The notes beneath the pieces are model-generated. The model was not told where the DNA came from. It saw only the letters and a list, made by a program, of their open reading frames with translations, and searched no databases. From the NCBI GenBank assembly GCA_012517435.1, contig JAAYUY010000207.1, positions 1-34,940 of the forward strand: a DNA stretch of 34,940 nt, written 5' to 3'. The stretch comes from Sphingobacteriales bacterium (GTDB taxonomy: Bacteria > Bacteroidota > Bacteroidia > CAILMK01 > JAAYUY01). Shown piece after piece: positions 25,578 to 33,344 of this stretch (its first letter is position 1; each line of letters starts with the position of its first letter). The position numbers and the translations under genes were made by a program.

Positions 25578-26546
25578 TAACCCGCATATTTTTTCCATCC
25601 AATAGTTTACGCTGACAGCTGCATCAAGATCGGCATTTGATTTTCCCTTACCCGTCATTTCATTTACAACTGATTGAATGAAAGGATGTTGTATGTTTTC
25701 CGGGAAATCTTCCGTATGTGTTAATTCCATCCCGTTCTTGATTATTTTAATTACTGATTTAGAAAAAGTTGAAAATTCAATAACGCCTTTTTCAAATTCT
25801 GCAGAAAACTGATCAGTTTTTTCCGCTTCAGAAGATGTAAAATACCAGATTCCATTCCCTTTGACATTTCCTTCAAGAAGAAATTCAGCTTCAACGTAAT
25901 CCGGAACACCATACAGTCTGTTTCTGTTCTCTGCTATCCCTCCGGCATCAGTAATTTTACCAAATAAAAATAAAATCAGGTCAATCTGATGAGGGGCTAA
26001 ATCGTAAAAATAGCCCATTCCACCAATTTCAGGGATTAATCTCCATGGTAAGTTTTCAGAATTAAAATCTTCTTTTCGTGGTGGTTGAACCAATTGAATT
26101 GAAAAGCTTTTCAAATTACCTAATTCTCCCGATTCTATTATTTTTTTTATGTAGAGAAAATAAGGAAGTGCTCTTCTGTAATAAGCCACAAACAACTGGC
26201 TTTCTGATTGTTTTGCCACACTGGACATACGGAGTGCATCCCTGTAGTGTAATGCCATTGGTTTTTCGACATATACAGCTTTTCCTGCTTCCAAAGCTTT
26301 AATGGAGTAAAAAGCATGAGAATCCGGGGGTGTTGCGATATAAACAGCGGATATATGTTCGTTGGCAATTAGTTCTTCAAAAGTGTTAAAAACATGAGGA
26401 ATTCCGAGCCTTTCGGCACAATGTTCCGCTTTTTCAGTATTCCTTGAAAAGATGGCAAAAAGCTGTGAATCCTTTACTTTATTGAATGCAGGTGCACTCT
26501 TGTGCAGTGTTACATTTCCGCATCCAATCATTCCCCATCTGATCAT
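25566..26546 (-). CDS. Gfo/Idh/MocA-family NAD(P)-dependent oxidoreductase
   Basis: This 326-residue protein has the two-domain Gfo/Idh/MocA form. The Rossmann fold begins GMIGCGNVTLHKS, continues AVYIATPPDSHAFYS and ends with the EKPMAL motif (Lys in EKP). The C-terminal alpha/beta domain includes GGMGYFYDLAPHQIDLILFL with the conserved Asp/His pair. Members oxidise or reduce sugars, cyclitols or biliverdin-like compounds, and the substrate cannot be told from sequence alone. It lies 5 bases after the LiaF-like gene but has no carbohydrate-pathway neighbours. Confidence 0.92.
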   Translation of the reverse strand: MIRWGMIGCGNVTLHKSAPAFNKVKDSQLFAIFSRNTEKAEHCAERLGIPHVFNTFEELIANEHISAVYIATPPDSHAFYSIKALEAGKAVYVEKPMALHYRDALRMSSVAKQSESQLFVAYYRRALPYFLYIKKIIESGELGNLKSFSIQLVQPPRKEDFNSENLPWRLIPEIGGMGYFYDLAPHQIDLILFLFGKITDAGGIAENRNRLYGVPDYVEAEFLLEGNVKGNGIWYFTSSEAEKTDQFSAEFEKGVIEFSTFSKSVIKIIKNGMELTHTEDFPENIQHPFIQSVVNEMTGKGKSNADLDAAVSVNYWMEKICGLSDV

Positions 26547-26551
26547 TTTTT

Positions 26552-26830
26552 TCAGATGACATTATCAAATTCTTCCCAATTTCCGCTTTCATGCGGATTT
26601 TTAAAAACCCAGTAGAGAGCAAGGCCTAAAATAATGACTTTTATTATCAGCTTTAGTGATTGCCTGCCAGGCATCAGGTTAATTCCCCAAAAGATAAAAA
26701 GCAGAGGCCATAGTTGAAGAAGGTCGTGCCAATGAAATTGAATAACATTCATATTATCAAGCAATAACAACACACCTATTGTTAACAGGAAGATTCCCCA
26801 GAAAGCCCCTTTGGAATTGTTTTCATTCAT
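26552..26830 (-). CDS. Small LiaI/LiaF-like membrane protein
   Basis: About 92 residues, mostly three hydrophobic segments (FWGIFLLTIGVLLLLDNMNV, LLQLWPLLFIFWGINLM, LIIKVIILGLALYWVFK). This is the LiaI/LiaF-like transmembrane pattern seen next to PspC proteins. I chose the ATG at 26830, because it overlaps the stop of the upstream PspC gene in ATGAATGA and gives a normal short N-terminus. A longer reading from 26866 lies inside the PspC gene. Translational coupling with PspC suggests a shared membrane-stress role, which is inference. Confidence 0.75.
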   Translation of the reverse strand: MNENNSKGAFWGIFLLTIGVLLLLDNMNVIQFHWHDLLQLWPLLFIFWGINLMPGRQSLKLIIKVIILGLALYWVFKNPHESGNWEEFDNVI

Positions 26831-27242
26831 GATGATTAGTTTTTTGAAGACTGAACAAAATAACAACTACACCAGCGAGTATTAATATGACAGGCCAGTA
26901 TCTGTGTAAGGAGACCATCCGGAAAAATCTCTCAAAAACAAAGAATAGCCCGATCAAAATCAGTATAATGCCAAGAATAATGTTTGTGTTTCCCTGTTTT
27001 GATTCTGATAAAAATTCCGGTTCATTCCTGACTTCCTGATATTCAGGGGTATAAATGGTATTCTCAGGAATAATTATCCACAATACCAGATACGCAATCA
27101 ATCCTCCGCCTCCAAGTATCATGGCTAAAATGAATAAAACCCTGATCAGACTGACATCTATTTCAAAATAATCTGAAAGGCCGGAACAAACGCCTCCCAG
27201 CATGCCATCTCTTTTGTTGCGATAAAGTTTTCTCGTTCTCAT
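26823..27242 (-). CDS. PspC-domain membrane protein
   Basis: This 139-residue protein has an N-terminal PspC domain (KLYRNKRDGMLGGVCSGLSDYF, then VSLIRVLFILAMILGGGGLIAYLVLWIIIP) and a C-terminal LiaF-like pair of helices (IILGIILILIGLFFVFERFF, YWPVILILAGVVVILF). In other bacteria PspC takes part in membrane-stress sensing. No pspA or pspB is nearby. It starts 11 bases after the universal stress gene and overlaps the next small membrane gene. Confidence 0.9.
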   Translation of the reverse strand: MRTRKLYRNKRDGMLGGVCSGLSDYFEIDVSLIRVLFILAMILGGGGLIAYLVLWIIIPENTIYTPEYQEVRNEPEFLSESKQGNTNIILGIILILIGLFFVFERFFRMVSLHRYWPVILILAGVVVILFSLQKTNHHE

Positions 27243-27253
27243 TTTAAATTTTC

Positions 27254-28090
27254 TTAATCATTTGTTATTGAATATTTTACACTTAAAACAGGATAGTTGC
27301 TTCTGTTCACCAGCTTTTCAGCAATACTTTCATTAAAAATCTGATAGAGCTGTGAACGCCCTTCCGTGATCAGGGCTATGAGTGAGGGTTTCAGCCTTTC
27401 GGCAAAATCATTTATCCCCTCATGAATACTTGAATGATTGATAATGTTGATGTTATAGTTTTTTAGGCCCAAAACCTTTACAAAGTTCTCCGCTTTTTCC
27501 AGACTTTCGTATGTCGTTTCAAACTCTTCCCTTGTAATTACCTTTAAAAGATGAATTTTAGTCTGATAAATTCTGAACAGTTTATTGAATTTTTCAAAAG
27601 ACATAATGGACGATTCTCCGAAATCGGTTGCAAACAAAACATTATTAATATTCACTTTTTGAACAGGATGTTTAATGGTCAATACAGGACATTCCGACAT
27701 TCGCACCACCTTCTGGGTATTGCTTCCGATAAAGAACTCCCTGAAACCTGAAGCCCCGTGTGAGCCCATGACAATCAGGTCAATCTGGTTTTCTTCCGCA
27801 AAGTTGATAATGGTCTGGTAAACATTCTCAAACAGAATGACTTCCATGGCATTTACATCCCGTAAAAAAGGCATCTTCAACAATCCGGCAAAGTTTCTAC
27901 GAATCAATTGAAGAGTTTCGGAACCTCCGGGAATTTGTTCAATCACTTCAAGTTTATCAGAGAGATATGCAGGTAACGAAACGATGTGAAGCAGAAACAG
28001 TTTCCCATCACTTTTCCGTGCTATAGAAGCCGCAGCCTTTACTGCATTCACAGAGCATTCTGAAAAATCAACCGGCACCAATATTCTCAT
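27254..28090 (-). CDS. Tandem universal stress protein (two UspA domains)
   Basis: At 278 residues this contains two UspA domains (about 1-147 and 148-278). The first starts ILVPVDFSECSVNAVKAA and carries an intact ATP-binding motif, GSHGASGFREFFIGSN (G-x2-G-x9-G-S). The second starts VLFATDFGESSIMSFEKF but has a degenerate motif (ITEGRSQLYQIFNESIAEK), so it may not bind ATP. UspA proteins act in stress resistance, growth arrest or signalling. The gene heads the short group with PspC and the LiaF-like protein. Confidence 0.93.
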   Translation of the reverse strand: MRILVPVDFSECSVNAVKAAASIARKSDGKLFLLHIVSLPAYLSDKLEVIEQIPGGSETLQLIRRNFAGLLKMPFLRDVNAMEVILFENVYQTIINFAEENQIDLIVMGSHGASGFREFFIGSNTQKVVRMSECPVLTIKHPVQKVNINNVLFATDFGESSIMSFEKFNKLFRIYQTKIHLLKVITREEFETTYESLEKAENFVKVLGLKNYNINIINHSSIHEGINDFAERLKPSLIALITEGRSQLYQIFNESIAEKLVNRSNYPVLSVKYSITND

Positions 28091-28135
28091 TTGGCTTTTG
28101 CTTTTAGATATGATACGTCAATAATGCCTTCAAAG

Positions 28136-28873
28136 TTACTTTGAATTTTTAATTGCTGAGGGAAGTAAAGTATTTTTTACTAAAACCAGATCAGGTTCAA
28201 TACTCAATATCTTCCTGTAAATTTCCACGGCTGTTCTGTAATCTCCCATGTTTTCATAAACAGTTGCCAGATTGATATAGGTGTTCAGATATATCCATGT
28301 TCGTATCTTCCCATTTTTTTCTAACAAGTTCAATGCTTTTTGATAATACCTGATAGCTTCCTGCTTAGAGCCGCCAAATACAGGAGGCATATGATATTCA
28401 ACATTCGCTTTTTCAATATAACCAAAGGGGCTCTCTTTATCAAGTTCTATTGCTTTGTTGATCAGTTCAACGCTTCTGGGACCAAGGTATATAGCTTTAT
28501 ATGGGGCAATACTCATTCTGAATCCATAATAGGCTCCCCTTAAAGCATGTATTTCAGACCACCCGGGATATTTTTTAATTAAATAATCCAGATAAGATTC
28601 TCCTTTTTCTATATAATTAATGGCCTTTGACGGATTCCCTTCTGAAATGAAGAAACCAATATATCCATAATACGCATGCGTCATTTCGAAGAGCAATCTG
28701 TCACTCTTTTTTTCCATATACGATTTTTCCATTTCCCTGATGGTTTTCTGCCATTCATCCATCTTGCTGTAAACGTAAGCATTATAAAGCTTTTCTGTGT
28801 ATGTCTGGCTCTTTGATTCATCGGAGAATCCAAGTAAAAGGATGACAGTTAATAATAATCCCGCTGCTTTCAT
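28136..28873 (-). CDS. Exported TPR-repeat protein
   Basis: A protein of about 245 residues. I chose the ATG at 28873 because MKAAGLLLTVILLLGFSDESKSQ is a normal signal peptide; the ATG at 28894 would add seven residues. Several TPR-like helical pairs follow (AYYGFRMSIAPYKAIYLGP, ESPFGYIEKANVEYHMPPVFGGSKQEAIRYYQKAL, TYINLATVYENMGDYRTAVEIYRKILSIEP). The repeat type with PPVFGGSKQEAI is common in Bacteroidota periplasmic proteins. Function is unknown; a scaffold or binding role is typical. Confidence 0.82.
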   Translation of the reverse strand: MKAAGLLLTVILLLGFSDESKSQTYTEKLYNAYVYSKMDEWQKTIREMEKSYMEKKSDRLLFEMTHAYYGYIGFFISEGNPSKAINYIEKGESYLDYLIKKYPGWSEIHALRGAYYGFRMSIAPYKAIYLGPRSVELINKAIELDKESPFGYIEKANVEYHMPPVFGGSKQEAIRYYQKALNLLEKNGKIRTWIYLNTYINLATVYENMGDYRTAVEIYRKILSIEPDLVLVKNTLLPSAIKNSK

Positions 28874-28994
28874 AAACTCTTTTGAAGTTAACAATTAAAA
28901 TGCCTGATTGTTTCAGATTCACAAATGTTTTTGCTGTTGAACAAAATAAATGCTTCAGCTGTTAGTTAATTAAACGCTTTAGATTAATTTTAAA

Positions 28995-29002
28995 TAATTT
29001 TG
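28995..29002 (+). promoter_or_regulatory. -7 element for the HMG-CoA reductase gene
   Basis: TAATTTTG matches TAnnTTTG, 23 bases before the ATG. No clean TTG lies at standard spacing in the AT-rich upstream sequence. Confidence 0.42.
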
Positions 29003-29025
29003 CTCCGAATTTTAAACCTTCAAAA

Positions 29026-30351
29026 ATGAATCAGATTATTTCAGGCTTTTCAAAACTCAGCAAAGATGATAAGATAAAACTGGTAACCTCGAAGCTTTTC
29101 GACCCCTCATCTGCTGAGAACCTATTAAAATCCTACTGGCACAGATATCCGGAGGTTCAGAAACTTTTGGATGAATTCAGCGAAAACACTTTGACCAATT
29201 ATTTTATCCCTTATGGCGTAGCTCCTAACTTTCTGATAAATGGAAAATTCTATTTTGTCCCCATGGTCATTGAAGAAAGTTCGGTGATTGCCGCTGCGGC
29301 CAATGCTGCCAAGTATTGGGCTTCACGCGGAGGATTTCATGCTCAGATTATATCATCTGTCAAAATAGGACAGGTTCATTTTATCTGGAAAGGTGATTAC
29401 AATAAGCTAAATTCGGTATTTAATGAATTGAAATTCAGGCTAAAAGATGAAACCCAGCACATCACGGCCAATATGATAAAAAGAGGGGGCGGTATTCTTG
29501 ATATACAGCTGGTAGATATGCGTCACGAAATTGAAGACTATTTCCAGTTAAAAGCTACTTTTGAAACGGTAGATTCGATGGGTGCCAACTTTATTAATTC
29601 CTGCCTCGAAGACTTTGCCCAGATTTTAAAGGATTTCATTGCCAATCATCCAGCTTTTGATGAAAATGAACGGGATTGCAGAATTATCATGTCTATTTTA
29701 TCAAACTACACACCTGAATGCCTTGTCAAATGCTGGGTAGAATGTGATTTGCCTGAAATGGGCATGTTTGAAGATGGAGACACACCTGAATCATTTACCT
29801 GGAAATTTGAAAGAGCCATTCGCATTGCACAGGTCGATGTCAACAGGGCTGTTACCCACAATAAAGGTATTTTCAATGGAATTGATGCTGTGGTTATTGC
29901 TACCGGCAACGACTTTCGTGCTGTCGAAGCCTGCGGACATGCCTATGCCTCAAGAGATGGAAAATACAGAAGTCTGACTACTTTCAGCCGCACCAACAAC
30001 AGATTCTACTACTGTCTTACCGTTCCTATGGCTCTTGGTACCGTTGGCGGACTGACTTCCCTCCATCCTTTGTCGAAATTTTCACTTGAATTACTGGGTA
30101 ATCCTTCAGCTAAAGAACTCATCATGATTGCTGCTGCTGCCGGATTGGCAAATAACTTCGGAGCTGTTACCACTTTGGTCACAAAAGGAATTCAGAAAGG
30201 GCACATGAAGATGCACCTGCTCAATATTCTAAATCATTTTGAAGCAACTGAAGAAGAAAAAAATAAAGCCATTGAATATTTCAAAACCCGGAAAGTATCC
30301 TTTAATGCAGTGAGACAACTGTTGAATGAAATCAGGGATAACAGGGCATAA
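29026..30351 (+). CDS. Hydroxymethylglutaryl-CoA reductase (class II type)
   Basis: This 441-residue enzyme reduces HMG-CoA to mevalonate, the committed step of the mevalonate route. Class II features are seen: the catalytic Glu in MVIEESSVIAAAANAAK (about residue 83), the Lys in HNKGIFNGIDAVVIATGND with the nearby catalytic Asp, and the His in KGHMKMHL near the end. No membrane region is present. Class II enzymes are often labelled degradative after the Pseudomonas mevalonii enzyme. Here the linked kinase and decarboxylase genes argue for biosynthesis. The downstream GHMP kinase gene overlaps its end by 26 bases, a sign of translational coupling. Confidence 0.95.
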   Translation: MNQIISGFSKLSKDDKIKLVTSKLFDPSSAENLLKSYWHRYPEVQKLLDEFSENTLTNYFIPYGVAPNFLINGKFYFVPMVIEESSVIAAAANAAKYWASRGGFHAQIISSVKIGQVHFIWKGDYNKLNSVFNELKFRLKDETQHITANMIKRGGGILDIQLVDMRHEIEDYFQLKATFETVDSMGANFINSCLEDFAQILKDFIANHPAFDENERDCRIIMSILSNYTPECLVKCWVECDLPEMGMFEDGDTPESFTWKFERAIRIAQVDVNRAVTHNKGIFNGIDAVVIATGNDFRAVEACGHAYASRDGKYRSLTTFSRTNNRFYYCLTVPMALGTVGGLTSLHPLSKFSLELLGNPSAKELIMIAAAAGLANNFGAVTTLVTKGIQKGHMKMHLLNILNHFEATEEEKNKAIEYFKTRKVSFNAVRQLLNEIRDNRA

Positions 30352-31273
30352 TAGATCTTTCTCTTCCCATGGCAAACTGCTTCTGACAGGGGAATATCTT
30401 GTACTTCACGGAGCCGATGCTTTTGCAATTCCTTTGAAAAAAGGCCAGAGATTAATTATTTCGGAATCTCAGTCAGATGAAAGTATCTTACAATGGGAAA
30501 GCCTTGAAGGTGAAGTGAAATGGTTTTCAGCTTCATTCAGTACAACAGATTTCAGTATAATTCAGACAAATTCTTTCCAAATAGCCAAAAGGCTATCCGG
30601 AATTTTAACTGCCGCCAGAGAACTGAATCCCTCTTTTCTGACTAATTCCAATAAAACTGAAGCCCAATCAATCCTCGAATTTAACAGGGAATGGGGTTTG
30701 GGATCAAGTAGTACACTAATTTCAAATATTTCGTTTTGGGCTGATATTAATCCCTTTCAACTGCTTGACATGACTTTCGGGGGTTCGGGTTATGATGTGG
30801 CCTGTGCCAGAAGCTCCTCAGCCTTGATTTACAACTTAAATAAAAGAAATTCAATCAAATACATCGATTTTAAACCGGATTTCCGCAACCACCTGACAAT
30901 TGCCTATCTCGGACATAAACAAAATACAGCCAGAGAGATAAAAAATATTTCAGTCAAACCACCAGACAAAAAACAACTTTCTCAGATTTCGGATATCAGC
31001 AGGAAAATTGCCTTATCCAAAAGTCTTGACTATTTTATTTCATGCCTGAAAGAAAACGATTCAATAGTTTCGTCTTATCTGCAAAGGCCAACTCTCCATG
31101 CTGCAGAATTCAGTGATTTTATTGGATATATTAAAAACATGGGTGCATGGGGTGGCGATTTTATTCTGGCTGCCAGCCCTGAAAGTCAGGATTATGTAAA
31201 CCACTATCTTGATGCTAAAGGAATAGGTGTCAGGTTTTCATACGATGAATTGGCTTTGTCTCCTACTTCCTGA
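30326..31273 (+). CDS. GHMP kinase, probable phosphomevalonate kinase of the mevalonate cluster
   Basis: This 315-residue GHMP kinase has the N-terminal SHGKLLLTGEYLVLHGADAFAIP, the glycine-rich ATP loop WGLGSSSTLISN and GGSGYDVACARSSSAL. The last resembles the GYDIA-type GHMP kinases of Bacteroidota, with Val for Ile. A C-terminal MGAWGGDFILAA motif corresponds to GHMP motif 3. In a cluster with HMG-CoA reductase, diphosphomevalonate decarboxylase and mevalonate kinase, the missing step is phosphomevalonate kinase, so this is its most likely role. That is inference. It overlaps the reductase gene by 26 bases and the convergent receiver gene by 11 bases. Confidence 0.88.
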   Translation: MKSGITGHNRSFSSHGKLLLTGEYLVLHGADAFAIPLKKGQRLIISESQSDESILQWESLEGEVKWFSASFSTTDFSIIQTNSFQIAKRLSGILTAARELNPSFLTNSNKTEAQSILEFNREWGLGSSSTLISNISFWADINPFQLLDMTFGGSGYDVACARSSSALIYNLNKRNSIKYIDFKPDFRNHLTIAYLGHKQNTAREIKNISVKPPDKKQLSQISDISRKIALSKSLDYFISCLKENDSIVSSYLQRPTLHAAEFSDFIGYIKNMGAWGGDFILAASPESQDYVNHYLDAKGIGVRFSYDELALSPTS

Positions 31274-31658
31274 TGTATTTATCGCATTTTTTAAGCAGGA
31301 TTTCCTTTTTAATCGGTTTTGTGATAAAGTCATTGCAACCTGCTTCGAAAACCTGATGTTTGTTATTATCATAAATATAGGCTGATTGTGCAATAATGGG
31401 TAAATCAGGACGAAATTTCCGTATTTCACGGGTAGCCTCGTAACCATCTATTCCGGGTAACCTGATGTCCATTAAAACCAGATCAATTTCCGGATGTTCT
31501 CTGCATATTTCTATCGCTGTTTCTCCATCCATAGCCCACATCACATTGCAATTTGTGCGCTTTAAAATGCTGTCAATCAACAGATGATTTGTTTCAATAT
31601 CTTCAACAATTAAAACCAACTTGTCATACCAATCAAATTCAAGTTTTCTGTCAACCAT
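31263..31658 (-). CDS. Single-domain response regulator (second of tandem pair)
   Basis: A 131-residue receiver domain with a short N-terminal lead (KLEFDWYDKLVLIVEDI). The phosphoacceptor is Asp64 in LVLMDIRLPGIDGYEAT, the switch residue lies in IIAQSAYI and the conserved Lys in FITKPI. No output domain is present. It is closely similar to the upstream gene, sharing WAMDGE, the LMDIRLP...DGYEAT core and a KYxxK ending. It lies 4 bases after that gene, so the pair is probably a tandem duplication in one transcript. Both run against the mevalonate genes. Confidence 0.93.
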   Translation of the reverse strand: MVDRKLEFDWYDKLVLIVEDIETNHLLIDSILKRTNCNVMWAMDGETAIEICREHPEIDLVLMDIRLPGIDGYEATREIRKFRPDLPIIAQSAYIYDNNKHQVFEAGCNDFITKPIKKEILLKKCDKYIRK

Positions 31659-31662
31659 TTGA

Positions 31663-32103
31663 TTAGTTTTTTTTCTTCATGTATTTGTCGATCATTTTGA
31701 GCATTTTTTCCCGCTGCAGGGGCTTGGTAAGCAAATCATCGCACCCGACATCGGTAACTTTATACTTTTCCTCTTCCATCACATAGGCTGTCTGGGCAAT
31801 TATCGGCACCGACTGATTGAATTCCCGTATTTTTTTTGTTGCCTCATAACCATCCATTTTGGGTAGCCTGATGTCCATCAGTATCAGGTCTATATCTGGA
31901 TTTTCCTGTGCCAGTTCCACTGCTTTTTCTCCATCCATTGCCCAAAGCAATCTGGCACTTGTTGGCCTGAGTATCAGATCTATCAGCATGTGGTTGCTTT
32001 TTTCATCTTCCACTACGAGTATCTTTTTGTCAAACCACTTGTATTTTCGCTTTGAATCTGATTTCTTTTTTTTCCATGTCCCTTTTGTAATTTTTTCAAC
32101 CAT
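31663..32103 (-). CDS. Single-domain response regulator (first of tandem pair)
   Basis: A 146-residue receiver domain with a strongly basic N-terminal extension of about 24 residues (TKGTWKKKKSDSKRKYKW) before KKILVVEDE. The phosphoacceptor is Asp77 in LILMDIRLPKMDGYEAT, the switch residue lies in IIAQTAYV and the Lys in LLTKPL. No output domain is present. The basic extension could bind nucleic acid or a partner, which is speculative. It is the upstream member of the two-gene unit that lies antisense between the GHMP kinase and diphosphomevalonate decarboxylase genes. No histidine kinase is adjacent. Confidence 0.93.
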   Translation of the reverse strand: MVEKITKGTWKKKKSDSKRKYKWFDKKILVVEDEKSNHMLIDLILRPTSARLLWAMDGEKAVELAQENPDIDLILMDIRLPKMDGYEATKKIREFNQSVPIIAQTAYVMEEEKYKVTDVGCDDLLTKPLQREKMLKMIDKYMKKKN

Positions 32104-32284
32104 AGCTTTTTTTTTAAAAAAAAATGGGTTTTTTCAGTTCTGCATGCAATTAATTACAAGCGTAAAAATACGGTTTTTTAGTATTTTAAATAACACATGA
32201 AATTTTTTGTTTTGTTGTTAATTTGCCATGAAACAATTTACTGCTTTTTATTGTTTATTAAACATATAGCCAATTTCTTTGATA

Positions 32285-33343
32285 ATGACAATTAGTGAAA
32301 AATCAGGAACAACTTTCTGGCAATGTCCATCTAATATTGCTTTGATCAAATATTGGGGAAAATATCCCGGTCAACTTCCGGCTAATCCTTCCCTGAGCAT
32401 GACGTTAAATACCTCCGTAACAAAGATGAAAATAGACTATGAATTTGATGCCCGACTTGATTCCCCTGAAATATCTTTACTTTTCAACCATCAGGCTGCT
32501 CCTCGCTTTGAAGAGCGTATCATAAAATACCTTCCTTCCATCTTTGATATTTTGCCTGCGATACGTCATTGCCGTTTACATATTCTTACCGAAAATACTT
32601 TCCCGCATTCTGCCGGAATTGCTTCCTCTGCCTCCGGTATGGGTGCTCTCGCATTGAATCTTTATGAGATTAATGCTAGTATCACAGGCATTTCTGAACC
32701 GGAAGCAGACAAATGGAAAAAGATTTCAGAACTGGCACGATTAGCTTCAGGTAGTGCCTCGCGTTCAGTCTATGGCGGATGGGTTACATGGGGAAAAATC
32801 GATCGTTTACCTGAAACTTCAGATTTGTATGCTTCTCCGTTAAATACCGGTATTCATTCTGAATTCCTTTCACTCAGGGATTTTATCATCATTGTTGACA
32901 AAACTGAGAAAAAAGTTTCCAGCAGTGCCGGACATGCCCTGATGAATAATCATCCTTATGCTGCCTGCCGCTATGCTTCAGCAAGAAAAAATATTTCTGA
33001 TTTAATTGACATATTGGTTGCCGGTGATGTTGAACAATTCATACAAATTGTTGAAAATGAGGCTTTAACACTACATGCACTTATGATGCAATCGACACCT
33101 TCCTACCTGTTGCTTAAGCCTGATACACTCCGGATTATCGAACTTATTCAGGATTTTCGTGAACAAAATAAAATCCCTCTTTGTTTTACGCTCGATGCTG
33201 GTCCAAACATTCATTTGTTATTTCATGAAAATGTTGAAAAGAAAGTTATGGTGTTATTGAAAGAAATATCAGACCTTTGCAGCAAAATTGAAATACTGAA
33301 GGATGGCATTGGACAAGGTCCTCAAACGTTATCAAAATCTTAA
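32285..33343 (+). CDS. mvaD: Diphosphomevalonate decarboxylase
   Basis: This enzyme of about 352 residues converts mevalonate diphosphate to isopentenyl diphosphate with ATP. It shows NIALIKYWGK with PANPSLSMTL, the ATP loop SAGIASSASGMGALAL, the substrate-binding GSASRSVYGGWVTW and LDAGPNIHLLF with the catalytic Asp. Presence of that Asp and of the Lys/Arg residues favours a true decarboxylase over the mevalonate-3-kinase variants. I chose the ATG at 32285; a TTG two codons earlier is less likely. The stop is 1 base before the mevalonate kinase ATG. Confidence 0.94.
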   Translation: MTISEKSGTTFWQCPSNIALIKYWGKYPGQLPANPSLSMTLNTSVTKMKIDYEFDARLDSPEISLLFNHQAAPRFEERIIKYLPSIFDILPAIRHCRLHILTENTFPHSAGIASSASGMGALALNLYEINASITGISEPEADKWKKISELARLASGSASRSVYGGWVTWGKIDRLPETSDLYASPLNTGIHSEFLSLRDFIIIVDKTEKKVSSSAGHALMNNHPYAACRYASARKNISDLIDILVAGDVEQFIQIVENEALTLHALMMQSTPSYLLLKPDTLRIIELIQDFREQNKIPLCFTLDAGPNIHLLFHENVEKKVMVLLKEISDLCSKIEILKDGIGQGPQTLSKS

Positions 33344-33344
33344 A

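Noticed and set aside
27074-27082. Second exact DnaA-box 9-mer, inside the PspC gene
   Set aside because: It falls in coding sequence with no cluster of further boxes, so chance occurrence is the simplest explanation.
32279-32284. TTG start two codons before the decarboxylase ATG
   Set aside because: The ATG at 32285 is a better start and the extra residues are not conserved.
33303-33344. Upstream ATG extending the mevalonate kinase by 14 residues
   Set aside because: It would overlap the decarboxylase gene by 41 bases, and the added residues are not part of the conserved GHMP N-terminus.
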